A stretch of DNA of 37,662 nt from Nitrospinota bacterium (GTDB lineage: Bacteria > Nitrospinota_A > UBA7883 > JACRGQ01): NCBI GenBank assembly GCA_016194375.1, contig JACQBU010000049.1, positions 1 through 37,662 on the forward strand. Reading direction: 5' to 3'. Positions within the stretch are counted from its first letter, which is position 1, and each line of letters begins with the position of its first letter. A model generated the notes under the pieces. The model ran no database searches and was not told the origin of the DNA. It saw nothing but the letters and a program-made list of their open reading frames with translations. A program made the translations under genes and the position numbers. Shown here piece after piece: positions 17,261-26,518 of the stretch.

Positions 17261-20200
17261 ATGCTATATGCTATGAGGATTCTTACCTTTAACTGGCACG
17301 AGCCGTATTTGTGCCTGATGGCGGAAATCGGACACGAGTTTTTCGTCCTCGAGCCGCCCCTTGTCGGCGACGCCCGTAGAAAATGGGATTTCCGCTTCCG
17401 ACCGCTCCCGAAGAACATGAAGGTCGTCTCCGAAAGGGAGATGGTCGAAAAACTTGACCAGGGCTTTTTCAATCTAATCGTTTGCCAGAACGTGCGGGAT
17501 TTCTTTCTAACCTCAAAATGGGCCGGCGTCCCCAAAATACTCGTATTCCACAACAAACTGACGACCGAGCTGGCGCTCGACGGAGACAAGACGTCCAAGA
17601 GCGCGTACCTCGAGCGGATAAGGCCGGTCGTCTCCCGGACTTATTCGGTTTTTATTTCAGGGTCGAAGCGCGACGACTGGGGTTTTCCGGGGGACGTCAT
17701 CCCGCCGGGGATTCCGGTCGAGGACTACGGCGGCTACGAAGGGAACTCCGCGACCGTCCTCCGGGTGGGGAACCGCTTGGCCGAAAGGGATCTGATGATG
17801 GGATTTTCCGCACAGAACGCGGTCTGCCGCGGGCTCCCTTCCGTCGTATTGGGCGACAACCCGTCAATAAGCGGCTCCAGAACCTCCGAAAGCTGGGACG
17901 ATTTGCGCGGCCATTATAGGAAGTGCAGGGTTTACCTGAACGCGACGACGCACCCGTACGAGGACGGATACAACCTCTCGATGCTGGAGGCGATGGCGAC
18001 GGGAATGCCCGTCGTTTCGCTCGCCAACCCCGAGTCGCCTCTGACCGACGGCGAGGACGGATTCGTGTCGCCCGGCGTCGAAAAGCTACGCGCCTGCGCC
18101 AAACTGCTTTTGGAGGACCGCGTCTTGGCCAGGAAAATGGGCGAAAAGGGCCGCATGACCGTCGAGAAGAAATTCCCGATGGAGCCCTTCATAAGCCGCT
18201 GGAACGAGGCGATAGACAACGCGATGGCGGGAAAACCGGCGCGTCCGCGCGCTTGCGCCGGAAAACGGGCCGGAGTCTGGATCGACTACGCGTATTATCC
18301 GGCAACGACCGCCCATTATGTGAGGCGCGCGTTTGCGGAAAAATACGACGTCGTCGCAAGCGGCCCCTCCATTTCGGAGGAGACGATAAAACTTTGGAAG
18401 CTCGAAAACATGAGGGCCCCCGTACTCCCGCAGGACATAACGCGGACGGCGGCGCCGGACGCCCCGTCCGCCTTCGCCCGGATGCCGGACTGGTTCGAAC
18501 CCGAATTTTTCCTATGGATAGAGACGGGGCTGGACCTCCCCCCGGCGGGGCTCGAGCGCATCCCCATTCCCAAGGCGGCCTACCTGATTGACACGCACCT
18601 GCACCTTGAAGACCACGTGAGAATCGCGAAAATGTTCGACTGCGTGTTCCTCGCCCAAAGGAGGTACATAAGGGACTTTACCGACGCGGGCGTAAGGAAC
18701 GTCTTTTGGCTTCCGCTGGGGTGCGATCCGCGAATACACGGCAAACGCAACCGCCCCAAGACTTGCGACGTCGGCTTCGCCGGCACCTTGTCCGACGACG
18801 CCCACAAACGGCGCAACGTCCTGCTCGGCAGGCTCGCGGAGCGGTTCAAGGTGCGCGTGGAAAGGCTCTTTCTTGAGGAGATGGCGGAGATGTACTACGC
18901 CTCAAAAATCGTGTTCAACAACGCCGTCCGCAACGACCTCAACATGAGGGTTTTCGAGGGGCTGTGTTCGGGCTCCCTGCTCCTGACGGACGGCGCGGAC
19001 GGACTGAGCGACCTCTTCGAGGACGGCAGGCACTTGGTCGTGTACAACGACGACAACATGATTGAAAAAGCCGGTTATTACCTTGAACATGACGCGGAGC
19101 GCGAACTAATAGCCAAGGCCGGCATGGAGCTGGCCCTGGAGAGGCACACCTACCTTCACCGCGTCGAGGAGATGGCCTCCAGGATGAAATCGCTTTTCGG
19201 CGCCGGCCGGCCGCGGGCGGGAGGGCAATACTTCCAAAACGAAAGGAGCGACGTCATGGGGCTGGTGCCGGACGGCGCCGTTAGGATACTGGACGTCGGG
19301 TGCGCCGCGGGAGTCCTGGGGGGCGCGCTGAAGCGGCACAATCCGAAACGCGAGGTGGTCGGGCTCGAGTGCGACATAAGGGCCGCCCAGGAGGCGGGCG
19401 GCGTGCTGGACAAGGTCTTCCGCGCCGACGCGGAGAGGTTTTGGCCGCCGTACCCCGAACATTATTTTGACTGCATCATCTACGCGGACGTGCTGGAACA
19501 CCTAACGGACCCGCTCGCCGCGCTCAAGATGCACAAGCGGTTTCTGGCGCCGCACGGCGTGATGGTGATGAGCATCCCCAACGTCCGCCACTTCAGCGTC
19601 GTCCAGGGCCTCTTGGAGGGGCGGTGGAAATACCAGGCCGAGGGGTTGCTCGACAAAACGCACCTGAGGTTCTTCACGCTGGCGGAGATTAGGGAGATGC
19701 TCGACGAAGCGGGTCTTGAGCCGATTTCCATTCAGGGAAAAAGGGTGGACGACGTTTACAAGGACGGCGCGAGCGGGACGCTCACCATCGGGAGGGCGGA
19801 GATAAAGGGGCTCTCCGCCGTCGAAATGGCGGAATTCTTTTTCTTCCAATACCTCGTCGTGGCGGCCCCCAAAAAATCGTCCGCCGAGGAAGGCGCGGCG
19901 CCCGCAAAATTGAGGCCGGTCTCGGAGACAACGTCCCCACAAATGCCCGCCGAGACGTTCCGCAACCCCTCGACGAACGCCCCTGAATCCGTCGGGAAAT
20001 ACCTGGACGAATTGGCGGCAACGGTCGTAAAGAGCGCGGTGATGTTCAGGACCGCCGACGAAGCGGAGGCCAACTCCCGCTTCGTGGAATGTATTGACGG
20101 GCTTCGGGCTTTCGTCGGAATCATAGACAAGATCAGGTCCCCCAACGGGCCGGACTTCGCCAACATGACCCACGACTCCAAGCCCGCGGGCAATAGGGAG

Positions 20201-20344
20201 GAGGCCCTGCTAAAGGCGCTCGACTCCATTCACGAGACCCAAACGAGAAAGGACTGGGTGAGCCTGGCCGACATGCTCGAGTTCGAGCTCGCCCCCCTGG
20301 TGCTGGAATGGAAGGGCGTCCTCTGTTTATATGAGGAACCGTGA
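17261..20344 (+). CDS. Trifunctional glycan enzyme: GT4-like, CgeB-like glycosyltransferase and SAM methyltransferase
   Basis: The 1027-residue protein joins several units. Residues 1 to about 325 are a GT4-like glycosyltransferase starting MRILTFNWHEPYLC, with the acidic motif GYNLSMLEAMATGMPVVS near 236-253. Residues about 338-650 are a second, CgeB/DUF3880-like glycosyltransferase with NLNMRVFEGLCSG near 560. Residues about 664-870 are a class I methyltransferase (ILDVGCAAG near 676, ADVLEHLTDP, MVMSIPNVRH). The last ~130 residues are a helical domain (SLADMLEFELAPLVLEWKG) that recalls segments in motility-linked glycosyltransferases; that link is from memory and uncertain. The second ATG (17273) is an alternative start. 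The gene overlaps the next by 4 bases. Confidence 0.85.
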   Translation: MLYAMRILTFNWHEPYLCLMAEIGHEFFVLEPPLVGDARRKWDFRFRPLPKNMKVVSEREMVEKLDQGFFNLIVCQNVRDFFLTSKWAGVPKILVFHNKLTTELALDGDKTSKSAYLERIRPVVSRTYSVFISGSKRDDWGFPGDVIPPGIPVEDYGGYEGNSATVLRVGNRLAERDLMMGFSAQNAVCRGLPSVVLGDNPSISGSRTSESWDDLRGHYRKCRVYLNATTHPYEDGYNLSMLEAMATGMPVVSLANPESPLTDGEDGFVSPGVEKLRACAKLLLEDRVLARKMGEKGRMTVEKKFPMEPFISRWNEAIDNAMAGKPARPRACAGKRAGVWIDYAYYPATTAHYVRRAFAEKYDVVASGPSISEETIKLWKLENMRAPVLPQDITRTAAPDAPSAFARMPDWFEPEFFLWIETGLDLPPAGLERIPIPKAAYLIDTHLHLEDHVRIAKMFDCVFLAQRRYIRDFTDAGVRNVFWLPLGCDPRIHGKRNRPKTCDVGFAGTLSDDAHKRRNVLLGRLAERFKVRVERLFLEEMAEMYYASKIVFNNAVRNDLNMRVFEGLCSGSLLLTDGADGLSDLFEDGRHLVVYNDDNMIEKAGYYLEHDAERELIAKAGMELALERHTYLHRVEEMASRMKSLFGAGRPRAGGQYFQNERSDVMGLVPDGAVRILDVGCAAGVLGGALKRHNPKREVVGLECDIRAAQEAGGVLDKVFRADAERFWPPYPEHYFDCIIYADVLEHLTDPLAALKMHKRFLAPHGVMVMSIPNVRHFSVVQGLLEGRWKYQAEGLLDKTHLRFFTLAEIREMLDEAGLEPISIQGKRVDDVYKDGASGTLTIGRAEIKGLSAVEMAEFFFFQYLVVAAPKKSSAEEGAAPAKLRPVSETTSPQMPAETFRNPSTNAPESVGKYLDELAATVVKSAVMFRTADEAEANSRFVECIDGLRAFVGIIDKIRSPNGPDFANMTHDSKPAGNREEALLKALDSIHETQTRKDWVSLADMLEFELAPLVLEWKGVLCLYEEP

Positions 20345-22149
20345 ACCGGGAAAAAAACGAACGATTAATAAGGGAATGCTATCCGCGGCTTTGGGAAATC
20401 TACGAAAACTCCCCTCCGGCGGCGGACGTGGAGCCGACGGAGGCGAAAACCTCCGCCCCAGTTTTCAAGTACAAGAACGCGGCGTTCCACGGCATTTACA
20501 GGCCGGAGGAGGAGGCGGCGCGCCTGGCCGCCCGAGTCCCGCCGGAGGCAAAGAACATATGGGTCTTCGGGCTCGGCTACGGCCACCATCTTCGCGGCCT
20601 TTTGGACAGGGAGGCCGACGTCACCGTTTACGAGCCGTCGCCAGAGATTTTCAAAAGCGCCGTGGAGGTCGCCGACCTGACCGCGATATTGGACAAGTGC
20701 CGGATAGTGGTCGGCGACGAGATAGCCGCAGAGATCGGGCGGGCGTCCTTCAAGGGGGCGCGACTTTATCCCCACGGGCCGTACCCGCGTTTCTTCGAGG
20801 CGGAATGGAACCTGCTCTCCGCCGCCGTCTCCGCAAGGGTGCTGACGGCGGAGAAGAAAATAAGGGTCATGGTGGTGGGGCCGATTTACGGCGGAAGCGA
20901 GCCGACGTTCCGGCACGCGGCGGGCGCGCTCGTGAGGATGGGGGCCGAGGTCGTCGTTTTCGAGGCGTCGAATTTCGCGTCCGGATACTTCGAACTGGAC
21001 AAAATGGCGGTCGCAGAGGACGATAAAAACCGCCTAAAGGAGAGTTACTGCGCGACGGTTGGCGAGGCGGCGGCGGCGATGGCCGAACACGCAAAGCCGG
21101 ATTTGGTGCTGGCGCTCGCCCAGGCGCCGCTGGGCCTGGAGGCGCTGGAGAGGCTTGGCAGGCTCGGGGTTCCGCTGGCGTTTTGGTTTGTGGAGGACTA
21201 CCGAACCATGGGGTACTGGGGGCAGGCGGCCCCCCGCTACGACTATTTTTTCACCATACAGCGCGGGCTGTTTTTCGACAAGCTCCGGGAGGCCGGCGCA
21301 AAGCGCGTCGCCTACCTCCCGCAGGCGGCCGAGCCGGATGTGCACAGGCCCGTTGAACTCGCGCCGGAGGAAAGGGAAAAGTACGGCTCCGACCTCTCCT
21401 TCATGGGGGCCGGATACCGCAACCGCCGCGTGGTTTTTTCCAGGCTGTTGGACTACGACCTAAAGATATGGGGCACCGAGTGGGACCTAAACTCGGAGCT
21501 TGGAAGAAGGGCGGCCAACAAGAACGAGAGGCTCAAGCCCGAGGAGTACGTAAAAATATTTTCAGCCTCCGAGATAAACCTCAACCTGCACAGCTCCCCC
21601 ATGCTTGACGGGCTGGATCCCGAGGGGGACTTCGTCAACCCCCGCGTTTTTGAGCTTGCCGCCTGCGGCGCGTTCTCGCTGGTGGACAACAGGAGGGAGC
21701 TCGGCGAGCTTTTCAAAATAGGAGAGGAAGTCGTCACATTCTCCTCCCCCGAGGAACTGCGCGAGAAGATTGACTACTACCTCGCGCATCCCGAGGCCCG
21801 TCGAAAGGTCGCCGACGCCGCCCGCAGGCGCGCGCTGACGCACCATACGTTCGAAAGACGCATGGAGGCGATGTTGTCATTCATCATATCCGGGGAAGGT
21901 GGGGCGTTCCCGCGCCCGAAGTCGAACGATGGAAAGGAGCGGGGCAACCCGCGCAACTTCGTGCGCCGCATGATGGAGGAAGGGGCCGACGACAGGGAAC
22001 TGGTGGAACTGCTGGCGCAATTTGACCCTGACGAGGAGTTTTCCCCCGCAAAGGCCAATGCGAAGACCGAGGAGAAAGTAAGGTCCGGCAGTGGAAAACT
22101 CACAAGGGCGGAGTCGCTAATGCTGATTCTGGAAGAATATCTTAGGTAG
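20341..22149 (+). CDS. CgeB-family glycosyltransferase with Maf-like N-terminus
   Basis: The 602-residue protein has an N-terminal region (about residues 45-130) with NIWVFGLGYGHHLRGLL and VTVYEPSPEIF, reminiscent of the Rossmann-like part of Maf motility accessory proteins. A CgeB/DUF3880 glycosyltransferase follows (about 174-525), with GPIYGGSEPTFRHA, FWFVEDYRTMGYW, DLSFMGAGYRNRR and NPRVFELAACGAFSLVDNR. A short charged helical tail of about 75 residues ends the protein. The GTG start overlaps the stop of the 1027-residue gene (GTGA). Both genes therefore probably modify the same glycan or glycoprotein. The substrate is unknown. Confidence 0.85.
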   Translation: MNREKNERLIRECYPRLWEIYENSPPAADVEPTEAKTSAPVFKYKNAAFHGIYRPEEEAARLAARVPPEAKNIWVFGLGYGHHLRGLLDREADVTVYEPSPEIFKSAVEVADLTAILDKCRIVVGDEIAAEIGRASFKGARLYPHGPYPRFFEAEWNLLSAAVSARVLTAEKKIRVMVVGPIYGGSEPTFRHAAGALVRMGAEVVVFEASNFASGYFELDKMAVAEDDKNRLKESYCATVGEAAAAMAEHAKPDLVLALAQAPLGLEALERLGRLGVPLAFWFVEDYRTMGYWGQAAPRYDYFFTIQRGLFFDKLREAGAKRVAYLPQAAEPDVHRPVELAPEEREKYGSDLSFMGAGYRNRRVVFSRLLDYDLKIWGTEWDLNSELGRRAANKNERLKPEEYVKIFSASEINLNLHSSPMLDGLDPEGDFVNPRVFELAACGAFSLVDNRRELGELFKIGEEVVTFSSPEELREKIDYYLAHPEARRKVADAARRRALTHHTFERRMEAMLSFIISGEGGAFPRPKSNDGKERGNPRNFVRRMMEEGADDRELVELLAQFDPDEEFSPAKANAKTEEKVRSGSGKLTRAESLMLILEEYLR

Positions 22150-22156
22150 GGGGCGG

Positions 22157-22870
22157 ATGAAGGGGAAAAAGATACTCGTGCTCAACCTCACGCGCATGGG
22201 GGACCTGATACAGACCACGCCCCTTATCGCGGGCCTGAAGGAAGCCGACCCCTCCTGCGAGGTGACGCTTGCCGTCAACCTCGGCTTCGTCGGGATAACC
22301 GAATTTCTCCCGGACGTCGACCGCGTCGTAACCTTCGACGCAACCCCCCTGAGGCCGGCGGACCACCGTGAATACTTTGCGCTGGACGCCTTCAGACGCG
22401 CCGACTCGTTCGTAAAGGAGCTAAAGGCGGGCGGCTTCGACGTCCTGATAAACCTCACCCATTCGGCGCCGAGCGCAATCATCGGGAGCATGCTGGGAAT
22501 ACCCGACGTGCGCGGGACGTGCCTCTCGGACGACGCGGCCAGGACCGTGCACAACCGATGGCTCATGTATTTTTCCGCCCTTCTTTCCTTCCGCCGCTAC
22601 AACACCTTCAACCTTGTGGACCTCTACTCGCTGGGCGGCGGCGCAAAACCCGGGGCGAGAAGGCCGGTGCTCGACACCGCAAGGCCCGAGTCGGACGCCG
22701 GCGCCCTTCTGGCGGAACTCGGGATAACCGAGGGGGAAAAAATCATAGGAATTCAGGCGGGCTCGAGCATGGCGGAAAGGCGCTGGCCGCCGTCCAATTT
22801 TGCAAGGACGGCGGACCTGCTGGCCGAAAGGTGGAACGCGAGGATTGTGTTCTTCGGCGTCCCCTCGTAA
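22157..22870 (+). CDS. GT9 (heptosyltransferase-like) glycosyltransferase, N-terminal part before in-frame stop
   Basis: This 237-codon frame begins at an ATG after an AGGGGGCGG ribosome binding site, 7 bases past the previous stop. It encodes the N-terminal GT9 domain (VLNLTRMGDLIQTTPLIAG) and the start of the C-terminal domain (IGIQAGSSMAERRWPPSNF, then RIVFFGVPS). It then meets TAA at 22868-22870. The same frame continues immediately with KKLVDEVVSKMKNAAINLAG, exactly what GT9 proteins have next. The stop therefore most likely replaced one codon, for example GAA for Glu, within an otherwise intact gene. Alone, this half would lack the nucleotide-sugar site. Confidence 0.8.
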   Translation: MKGKKILVLNLTRMGDLIQTTPLIAGLKEADPSCEVTLAVNLGFVGITEFLPDVDRVVTFDATPLRPADHREYFALDAFRRADSFVKELKAGGFDVLINLTHSAPSAIIGSMLGIPDVRGTCLSDDAARTVHNRWLMYFSALLSFRRYNTFNLVDLYSLGGGAKPGARRPVLDTARPESDAGALLAELGITEGEKIIGIQAGSSMAERRWPPSNFARTADLLAERWNARIVFFGVPS

Positions 22871-22900
22871 AAAAAACTCGTCGACGAGGTCGTTTCCAAA

Positions 22901-23836
22901 ATGAAAAACGCCGCCATAAATCTGGCGGGAAAAACCGACGTCTCCCGGCTCGTCGGGATTGTAAAACGCTGTTTTCTTCTGCTGACCAACGACACGGCGA
23001 CGATGCACGTCGCGGCGGCGGTCGGCGTCCCGATCGTGGCGCTTTTCCTCGCCCACGCGTACGGCGCCGAGACCGGGCCGTACTGCGAAAACGCGGTGGT
23101 TTTGGAGCCGGACGTCGCCTGCTTCCCCTGCCTCCACCGCTCCAAATGCCCGCACTACGCCTGCCTTGCGTACATATCGCCCGAGCATGCCGCGGAGGCC
23201 GCCGAAATCGCCGTCGCCTTGAAGAACGGGGAGGCCCTGAAATCCGACCCGGCAAAATTCGAGAGAAGCTTCGGGGATTCGTCAAGACGGGTGAGAATCT
23301 CCAAAACCGTCTTCGACGAACACGGATTCTTTGATCTAAGGCCGGTGTTTAAAAGGCCCGCCGCCGAACAAGAGGTGCTGGCCCGCATGTACCGACTCGT
23401 GTTTATGCGCCCCGACTTCGGCAAGGGCCCGCCGGAGGGGTTCAAAAAATATCTTTCCGAAACCCACGTCCCCCCGTCCGCCGGCGAGGCGGCCGCCCTG
23501 GCCGCCAGAAAGCGGCCGGTCTTTGATAAGCTGGCGCAAACCGCCAAAAAGGGATCGGAGACGATAGCAAGGGCGCGCCGCGACCACAAAAATGGAAAAC
23601 TCGACAAAATGAAAAAATACGCAGACGAACTCGTCGAAACGGACCGCTTGATGGAGCTTCACGCCATGTCCCACCCCGAGCTTATGCCGATAATAAGGAT
23701 GTTTCAGGTGGGACGCGGCAACATGGCGGACGAGCCGGTGGAGGCGATGTTGGAACGCGCAGAATTATTATACGCCGAGGCGGAGCAGACGGCCGAGGCC
23801 ATGGCGGAACTGCTGGACGAGCTGGCGGTCGGCTGA
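22901..23836 (+). CDS. GT9 glycosyltransferase, C-terminal part plus helical extension
   Basis: This is the continuation of the interrupted GT9 gene in the same frame; the homology really starts at 22871, just after the stop. It carries the conserved LLTNDTATMHVAAAVGVPIVALF segment that forms the nucleotide-sugar site, and a Cys-rich string CFPCLHRSKCPHYACL. About 200 residues of charged helical sequence follow (FERSFGDSSRRVRISK to LLDELAVG), which are not part of the usual GT9 fold. The first ATG (22901) lacks a clear ribosome binding site, so separate translation looks unlikely. Readthrough, a pseudogene or a sequencing error are the choices. Confidence 0.75.
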   Translation: MKNAAINLAGKTDVSRLVGIVKRCFLLLTNDTATMHVAAAVGVPIVALFLAHAYGAETGPYCENAVVLEPDVACFPCLHRSKCPHYACLAYISPEHAAEAAEIAVALKNGEALKSDPAKFERSFGDSSRRVRISKTVFDEHGFFDLRPVFKRPAAEQEVLARMYRLVFMRPDFGKGPPEGFKKYLSETHVPPSAGEAAALAARKRPVFDKLAQTAKKGSETIARARRDHKNGKLDKMKKYADELVETDRLMELHAMSHPELMPIIRMFQVGRGNMADEPVEAMLERAELLYAEAEQTAEAMAELLDELAVG

Positions 23837-23894
23837 CACGGCGGGTGGAATGACTTCCTCATCGGCAGGCGCATGGACGCTTAAGAACCCATAG

Positions 23895-25235
23895 TCATTG
23901 CCTGGGACCCCAGGAGACCCCGTAGGCCCCGTTAGGCATGTTCGTCACCTGTTGCTGGTGTTCTCCGTTGGCGTTCATGATGAAAACCTGCCTCGTCCCC
24001 GTGCGGGAACTCGTGAAGGCAAGGTTCCGGCCGTCGGGCGACCACGAGGGTGATTCGTTCTTTCCCGCGTTTTCCGTCAGCTGTTTCTCTATCGAGCCGT
24101 CGAGGCTTTTCACCATAATGTTGAAGGCGTCCCCGGTCATCGCCGCGTAGGCTATCTTGTCCCCCTTGGGCGACCAGACCGGGTCCGCGTTGTAATCGCC
24201 GTTGTAGGTGAACCTTTTCTGGTTGCCCCCGTCGGCGTCCATGATGAACAACTGCGGCCTTCCGACACGGTCCGAGACGAAGACAATCCGTTTTCCGTCC
24301 GGCGAAAAGGACGGGGAGGTGTCAATTGAGGCGGAATGCGTGAGCTTTTTAAGACCGTAGCCATCCGCCGAAATGGTGTATATGTCGAAGTTCCCGCCCT
24401 CGGACATCGCAAAAGCTATCGTCTTGCCGTCCTGCGACCATGCCGAGGCCGAGTTTATCCTCCCCTTCTCGTTCACCACGGCCCTCACCTCCCCCGTCCT
24501 TAGGTTCAGCCAGAATGCGGCCGGCATCCTGTTGTGGAAGGAGGTGAACGACAACTCCGAGCCGGACGGCGACCATCTGGGGGAAAGGACGATGCTTTTC
24601 AAGGACGAGAGCTGTTTGGCGTTCTGGCCGTCGTAATCGCACAGGAACAACTCCTTGCCCGACCCGACGCGTGCCGTGAACGCCAGCCGCGTGTCCGCCA
24701 CGCCCGGCTCGCCCGTGAAACGATAGACTATTTGGTCCGCGAACTTGTGTATCATCTTTCTAAAAATCGCGCTGACCCCGGTGTATCGAACTCCGGCCAA
24801 CTGCTCCGACCTTACGACGTCGCTGAGCGTGTTTTCCACCGATATCGTCCCGTCCGAGCCGACGGCGTACGCCCCCTTCACCAGAAGGTCCACCCCCGCC
24901 TGCCTCCAAAGACCCCAGTCGGTCGTGTTGGACGGAGTCTCCTTGGCGGATATTTCATTTATGACGGCCTCGTCCTTCAAGACGCCGAAATACCCCGAGA
25001 ACTGAAGGTCGAACTCCATTATGTCCTTCGCCGACGCCACGGGCGGGCGCTCGCCCTCGGCGGAACCGGCCTCCCGCTTGTAAACGTATTCCGGCACGGC
25101 GACCTTTATGTGCTCGGCCCTTTTTCTTGTGACGTCGATGTAAACGTCAATCGCCCGCGACGGCGCCGGGTAAACGCAGGCGGCGAAAACCGCCAGCGCA
25201 AGCCCCCTTCGAAGGCATGAGACCCGCTTAAACAT
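23895..25235 (-). CDS. tolB: Tol-Pal system beta-propeller protein TolB
   Basis: TolB is the periplasmic component of the Tol-Pal system, which constricts the outer membrane during division. The 446-residue protein has a signal peptide (about residues 1-28, ending SRA), an N-terminal domain (about 29-165) and a six-bladed propeller whose blades show repeated WSPDGK/LAFTS motifs (PRWSPSGSELSFTS, PSFSPDGKRIVFVSDR, PSWSPDGRNLAFTSSR). The ribosome binding site GGAGGG precedes the ATG. It lies 27 bases after the tolA/tonB-like gene. No pal gene follows; the next gene is convergent. Confidence 0.95.
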   Translation of the reverse strand: MFKRVSCLRRGLALAVFAACVYPAPSRAIDVYIDVTRKRAEHIKVAVPEYVYKREAGSAEGERPPVASAKDIMEFDLQFSGYFGVLKDEAVINEISAKETPSNTTDWGLWRQAGVDLLVKGAYAVGSDGTISVENTLSDVVRSEQLAGVRYTGVSAIFRKMIHKFADQIVYRFTGEPGVADTRLAFTARVGSGKELFLCDYDGQNAKQLSSLKSIVLSPRWSPSGSELSFTSFHNRMPAAFWLNLRTGEVRAVVNEKGRINSASAWSQDGKTIAFAMSEGGNFDIYTISADGYGLKKLTHSASIDTSPSFSPDGKRIVFVSDRVGRPQLFIMDADGGNQKRFTYNGDYNADPVWSPKGDKIAYAAMTGDAFNIMVKSLDGSIEKQLTENAGKNESPSWSPDGRNLAFTSSRTGTRQVFIMNANGEHQQQVTNMPNGAYGVSWGPRQ

Positions 25236-25262
25236 ATCCCTCCTTTTTAAGGCCGTCTTTCA

Positions 25263-26060
25263 TTATTTCGGGCTGATGTTAAACCCAAAGTGAACGTCCA
25301 GCGTCTCCTCCTTATACCCTTCGGGCAAAGGCGCGAACGGGGCGGATTTCCCCACGGCCTCCAAGGCCGACTTGTCGATTTCCGCGTCGTCCGATGACTC
25401 CTCGATCTTGGATTTCACGATTTTGCCGCTTCGGTCAATCGAAAAAAGAACCACCACCTTCGCATTTTTCAACGCTGACATGTTGACCTGAAGCGCGTCC
25501 CAGTTGCCGAAGACTTTCGACTCCATAATGCCAAGATACCAGTCGTAGGGGAATTTTTGTATGTCAACCGCGCCGCCCCCCTTCCGCTCCCTGATCTCCT
25601 TACCTACCGCCTCGGCCATTTTTTTCGGGGCCTCGGACCTCACCTTCAGCTTCTTCACCTCGCGGGCTTCGCGAAGGGAGGATTGCGTCTCTTCCGCCAC
25701 GATTTTCTTTTTGACGACCGAAACCTTCTTTATCTCCCTGGCCGGCCCCTTTGTTACGGGAATGATTTTTTTCTCGACCGGCGCGGAACTCTTCCCGGGG
25801 GGTTCCGACGGCGGGGGGGCGGTTTCGACTATGGCGGATTTTCCGGTTCCCGGGGCGCCGGGAAACTCGCCGGGGTCGATAAAGTGCACCACATAGCTTT
25901 CCTGACGTATGTTGACGGAGGCCGGCCTCCCCCAAAATTTTGCGAAAGCCGCGAGCCCGACAAAGGCCGCGAAATGCAGGGCGAGGGAGACGGCGAGCAT
26001 CGGCACAATCGGGTCGTATTTGCCGTCCTGAAACCAAAGGGTTCGCCCGTCGGCGGCCAT
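25263..26060 (-). CDS. TonB/TolA-type energy-transducing protein
   Basis: The 265-residue protein has a short N-terminus, one membrane anchor (about residues 17-40), a periplasmic Pro/Lys/Glu-rich linker (about 65-165) and a C-terminal TonB/TolA-like domain (about 170-265, with VVVLFSIDRSGKIVKSKIEESS and the FAPLPEGY loop). Its place between tolR and tolB argues for a TolA role, though the C-terminal domain is of the TonB type common outside gamma-proteobacteria. Its ATG overlaps the TolR stop by one base (TAATG). Confidence 0.88.
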   Translation of the reverse strand: MAADGRTLWFQDGKYDPIVPMLAVSLALHFAAFVGLAAFAKFWGRPASVNIRQESYVVHFIDPGEFPGAPGTGKSAIVETAPPPSEPPGKSSAPVEKKIIPVTKGPAREIKKVSVVKKKIVAEETQSSLREAREVKKLKVRSEAPKKMAEAVGKEIRERKGGGAVDIQKFPYDWYLGIMESKVFGNWDALQVNMSALKNAKVVVLFSIDRSGKIVKSKIEESSDDAEIDKSALEAVGKSAPFAPLPEGYKEETLDVHFGFNISPK

Positions 26061-26482
26061 TATTTTTTTACCGGAACGGGCTCGGTCACCATCCCCAGGT
26101 TGCGGACGCCGGATTTCCGAACCGAGGCCATGACCTGCATGACAAACCCGTACGGCAGGTTCTCGTCCGCCCTTAGGAAAACGTCAACCTCGCCGTTCAG
26201 CCTCGCGAGCTTCGAAAGCTTCTCCTCAAGGGCGTACAGGCCTAGCTCCTTGTCGTTGAGCATTATCTTCTTGTTGCGATGGACCGTAATGACATACGTC
26301 TCCTGCTTCGTGACCGGGCCGGCCTCGACCCTCGGGAGCTTTACCTCGAACCCGAACCTGGCCAGCGGTGCGGTTATCATGAAAATCACCAGCAGGACAA
26401 GCATGACGTCCACGAACGGCGTCACGTTGATTTCCGACATGGCCCCGTAACCCCTTCGGTGCCTTCTTCCCTTGTAGAACAT
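26060..26482 (-). CDS. tolR: Biopolymer transporter ExbD/TolR
   Basis: The 140-residue protein has one membrane segment (about residues 21-40) containing the proton-path aspartate in TPFVDVMLVLLVIFMI, and a periplasmic domain ending in RNLGMVTEPVPVKK. With TolQ it forms the proton-driven motor of the Tol system. A downstream ATG (MSEINVTPF, residue 15) is a possible alternative start, but the basic leader RRHRRGYGAMSEINVTP is typical of TolR proteins. The TolQ partner is not next to it; the upstream gene encodes an ABC ATPase. Confidence 0.93.
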   Translation of the reverse strand: MFYKGRRHRRGYGAMSEINVTPFVDVMLVLLVIFMITAPLARFGFEVKLPRVEAGPVTKQETYVITVHRNKKIMLNDKELGLYALEEKLSKLARLNGEVDVFLRADENLPYGFVMQVMASVRKSGVRNLGMVTEPVPVKK

Positions 26483-26518
26483 TCAAAACCCCGCCGTCAT
26501 CCCGACGATTATACCCGC

